Source: Lachnospiraceae bacterium (GTDB lineage Bacteria > Bacillota > Clostridia > Lachnospirales > Lachnospiraceae). From it: a DNA stretch of 13,837 nucleotides. The DNA lies in assembly GCA_009774535.1 (NCBI GenBank), contig VSNY01000098.1:1-13837 (forward strand), given 5' to 3'. Positions 12,440 to 13,837 of the stretch are shown in pieces. A program made the translations under genes and the position numbers. Each line of letters opens with the position of its first letter. The stretch's first letter is position 1. Under the pieces are notes generated by a model that was not told the DNA's origin, did not search any database, and saw nothing but the letters and a program-made list of their open reading frames with translations.

Positions 12440-13345
12440 CTACAACTCGTACGGAGTGCTTTGATACACATAATAATTCAACCAATTAGAAATCAACAGC
12501 TGCCCCGTCGAACGCCAGTTCACAATCGGCGCTTTCGCCGGATCATCGTCCGGAAAATAATTTACAGGCATCAGCGGGTTCAGACCTTTATCCACATCAC
12601 GTTCATATTCCAGCTTGAGCGTATCCGAATCATATTCCGGATGGCATGTAATAAAAAACTGACGGCTGTCCGTACTCTTGGCAATGGCAACACCAGCTTC
12701 TTCGGATACAGCCATAATCTCCAGTTCCGGCACTGCCTCCAGCTGCTCTTGAATAATCTCCGTCGCCCGGGAATGCGGAGCGTAGAAGATATCATCAAAG
12801 CCGCGGAATAACGGCGAATTTTTCTTTACGATTGAATGGGAATAGATCCCTGACAGTTTCGGCACATGGTCCCTTTTTTGAATGCCATAATGATAATACA
12901 GTCCGGCAAAAGAACCCCAGCACGAATGCAGCGTGCAGTGTACGTGTGTTTTTGTCCACTCCATAATTTGCTTAAGTTCTTCCCAGTAATCCACATCTTC
13001 AAACGCCACAAAATCCAAAGGCGCCCCAGTAATAATCATTCCGTCGTATTTACGGTCTTTGATCTGTTCAAACACTTTATAAAATGTACTAAGATGCGTC
13101 TGATCTACATGCGTGGACACGTGACTGGCCATATGCAGGAATTCCACTTCTACCTGCAGCGGCGAATTTGACAGCTTGCGCAGGAACTGAGTCTCTGTGA
13201 CAATCTTTGTCGGCATCAGATTCAGCATCAGCACATTCAGCGGGCGGATATCCTGATGCATGGCACGGTACTCCGTCATTACAAAAATATTTTCATTTTC
13301 CAAAATCTCACGCGCCGGAAGCGCATCCTGAATCTTAATTGGCAT
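12440..13345 (-). CDS. metA: Homoserine O-acyltransferase (MetA type)
   Basis: MetA acylates homoserine at the first committed step of methionine synthesis in the cytosol. The 301-aa protein is family length. The catalytic residues fall at canonical positions: K47 (MPTKIVTE), nucleophile C142 (HSCWGSFAGLYYHYG), and H235 and E237 (TCHPEYD). Position 111, which sets acyl-donor choice (Glu for acetyl-CoA, Gly for succinyl-CoA), is Asp here (TGAPLDF). I expect acetyl-CoA use but cannot be sure. The usual CWGAQ after the nucleophile reads CWGSF. AGGAG precedes the ATG by 9 nt. It has its own promoter (13436-13464), a leader of about 85 nt and a downstream terminator, so it is a single-gene unit. 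Confidence 0.95.
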   Translation of the reverse strand: MPIKIQDALPAREILENENIFVMTEYRAMHQDIRPLNVLMLNLMPTKIVTETQFLRKLSNSPLQVEVEFLHMASHVSTHVDQTHLSTFYKVFEQIKDRKYDGMIITGAPLDFVAFEDVDYWEELKQIMEWTKTHVHCTLHSCWGSFAGLYYHYGIQKRDHVPKLSGIYSHSIVKKNSPLFRGFDDIFYAPHSRATEIIQEQLEAVPELEIMAVSEEAGVAIAKSTDSRQFFITCHPEYDSDTLKLEYERDVDKGLNPLMPVNYFPDDDPAKAPIVNWRSTGQLLISNWLNYYVYQSTPYEL

Positions 13346-13385
13346 ACGTAAATTCTCCTATTCTGTTCAAACTGTATAAAACCAC

Positions 13386-13420
13386 CTGCAAATGATTCGC
13401 AGACGGTTTCTGATCGTCTG
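13386..13420 (-). promoter_or_regulatory. Two overlapping hairpins in the metA leader
   Basis: On the minus-strand RNA, CAGACG/CGTCTG (13400-13405 with 13415-13420, loop 9) shares three bases with a second stem CTGCGAA/TTTGCAG (13386-13392 with 13396-13402, loop TCA, one G-U pair). The two stems are mutually exclusive. The second is followed by GTGGTTTTA, a weak terminator-like tail. This could be a small attenuator. The leader is too short for a standard S-box, and no T-box motif is present. Function is inferred only. Confidence 0.4.
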
Positions 13421-13435
13421 TTTTCCTATTTTTCT

Positions 13436-13464
13436 ATCTTAACACAGATATCTCCGGGACTCAA
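13436..13464 (-). promoter_or_regulatory. metA promoter
   Basis: The minus strand shows TTGAGT (13459-13464) and TAAGAT (13436-13441) with a 17-bp spacer and a TG one base before the -10 (extended -10). The start would lie near 13429. Confidence 0.55.
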
Positions 13465-13518
13465 TCTGGAATTATATTGATTTAAAAAAACTTTTTTGAA
13501 ATATTTGATATTTTTTAC

Positions 13519-13547
13519 TTGCAATCCCAATGGAAATAAGTTATAAT
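13519..13547 (+). promoter_or_regulatory. tRNA-Gly promoter
   Basis: TTGCAA at 13519-13524 and a perfect TATAAT at 13542-13547 with a 17-bp spacer, preceded by an A/T-rich tract (13482-13518). The predicted start is about 30 bp upstream of the tRNA. It is divergent from the metA promoter, 55 bp away. Confidence 0.75.
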
Positions 13548-13582
13548 ATATTCATAGGCGTTAATTAAATATAAAATGTTTT

Positions 13583-13653
13583 GCAGGTATCGTATATCGG
13601 TAGTACACCAGCTTCCCAAGCTGGTAGGGTGGGTTCGACTCCCATTACCTGCT
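13583..13653 (+). tRNA. tRNA-Gly (anticodon CCC)
   Basis: A 71-nt tRNA on the plus strand. The acceptor GCAGGTA (13583-13589) pairs with TACCTGC (13646-13652), and the discriminator is U at 13653. The anticodon arm CCAGC-TTCCCAA-GCTGG gives CCC. The T-loop GTTCGACTC is intact. No CCA is encoded. Confidence 0.97.
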
Positions 13654-13670
13654 CTGACATGAAACTCAGT

Positions 13671-13709
13671 AAAATCCCGCAGTCCAACCACAAACTCCTG
13701 CGGGATTTT
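13671..13709 (+). terminator. Terminator of tRNA-Gly
   Basis: A 12-bp perfect stem, AAAATCCCGCAG (13671-13682) with CTGCGGGATTTT (13698-13709), and a 15-nt loop. The U-rich side is built into the base of the stem (ATTTTATCTTGTC). It starts 18 nt after the tRNA 3' end. The A-tract on the other arm makes it usable from the minus strand as well. The last 120 bases of the window are AT-rich and show no gene. Confidence 0.88.
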
Positions 13710-13837
13710 ATCTTGTCTAAAATAAATTTATTGCCCAATGCAATTTTATCCGGCAGATCTTCCAGCAAAAAAGATAGCCACATCCTCTTATACAAAGAGC
13801 TGTTAATATATAAGTGACTAAAAACTATAAAAAAAGA

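Noticed and set aside
13346..13435. SAM (S-box) riboswitch upstream of metA
   Set aside because: The leader from the predicted start is about 85 nt and shows no S-box junction pattern or strong terminator.
13400..13435. Plus-strand terminator (CAGACG hairpin followed by TTTTCC)
   Set aside because: No plus-strand gene lies upstream for it to terminate. The same stem is better read as part of the metA leader.
13565..13795. Minus-strand ORF of 76 aa containing MGVEPTLPAWEAGVLP
   Set aside because: This is the antisense of the tRNA-Gly gene and its terminator, a well-known spurious annotation.
1..13837. CRISPR array, insertion sequence, prophage or integrase
   Set aside because: No spaced direct repeats, transposase motifs, terminal repeats with target duplications or integrase-like ORFs were seen on either strand.

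Overview
The window looks like chromosomal DNA of a low-to-mid GC Gram-positive anaerobe of the class Clostridia, most likely a member of the Lachnospiraceae. Reasons: strong GGAGG-type ribosome-binding sites, consensus TTGACA-17-TATAAT promoters, tRNA genes without an encoded CCA, and protein types typical of that family (a CsoR with a Cys-bearing N-terminal extension, a CopA ATPase carrying an extra HMA domain, a MetA-type homoserine acyltransferase). Every protein gene I can support is on the minus strand. The only plus-strand gene is a tRNA-Gly at the right end.

Left edge (1-660), read leftwards on the minus strand: a promoter drives two tRNA-Ser genes (anticodons UGA, then GGA). These are followed by two further consensus promoters that point off the window with no ORF behind them. 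This arrangement is best explained as the promoter and leader region of an rRNA operon whose 16S gene lies beyond position 1 (inference).

Region 783-6675 is a compact nine-gene minus-strand operon. In transcription order it holds a YcxB-like membrane protein, tsaE, tsaB, rimI, a 72-aa zinc-ribbon-like protein, rnz (RNase Z), a membrane-anchored protein of unknown function, tsaD and ispD. Three junctions are 4-bp ATGA overlaps. Three t6A genes (tsaB, tsaD, tsaE) together with the tRNA 3'-end nuclease make this largely a tRNA-maturation operon. The promoter is visible at 6780-6808. Between it and the next gene (6809-7181) lies a G-rich stretch with degenerate repeats and no convincing gene.

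Region 7182-8824 holds a GreA-type elongation factor followed by a secreted transglutaminase-like protein, probably cotranscribed. A long imperfect inverted repeat (8882-8938) separates greA from the copper operon.

Region 8993-12130 is a copper-homeostasis operon. A CsoR repressor gene and a CopA Cu(I) ATPase gene sit behind one promoter, and the promoter spacer is itself a CsoR-type palindrome. The copA ORF ends in a second HMA domain preceded by an in-frame ATG with an ideal Shine-Dalgarno, so it may also make a free 69-aa CopZ chaperone from inside copA. I rate this the most interesting feature of the window.

Region 12258-13464 is a stand-alone metA unit with its own promoter, a short structured leader and a downstream terminator. 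It is followed by a divergent tRNA-Gly (CCC) with a near-consensus promoter and a strong terminator.
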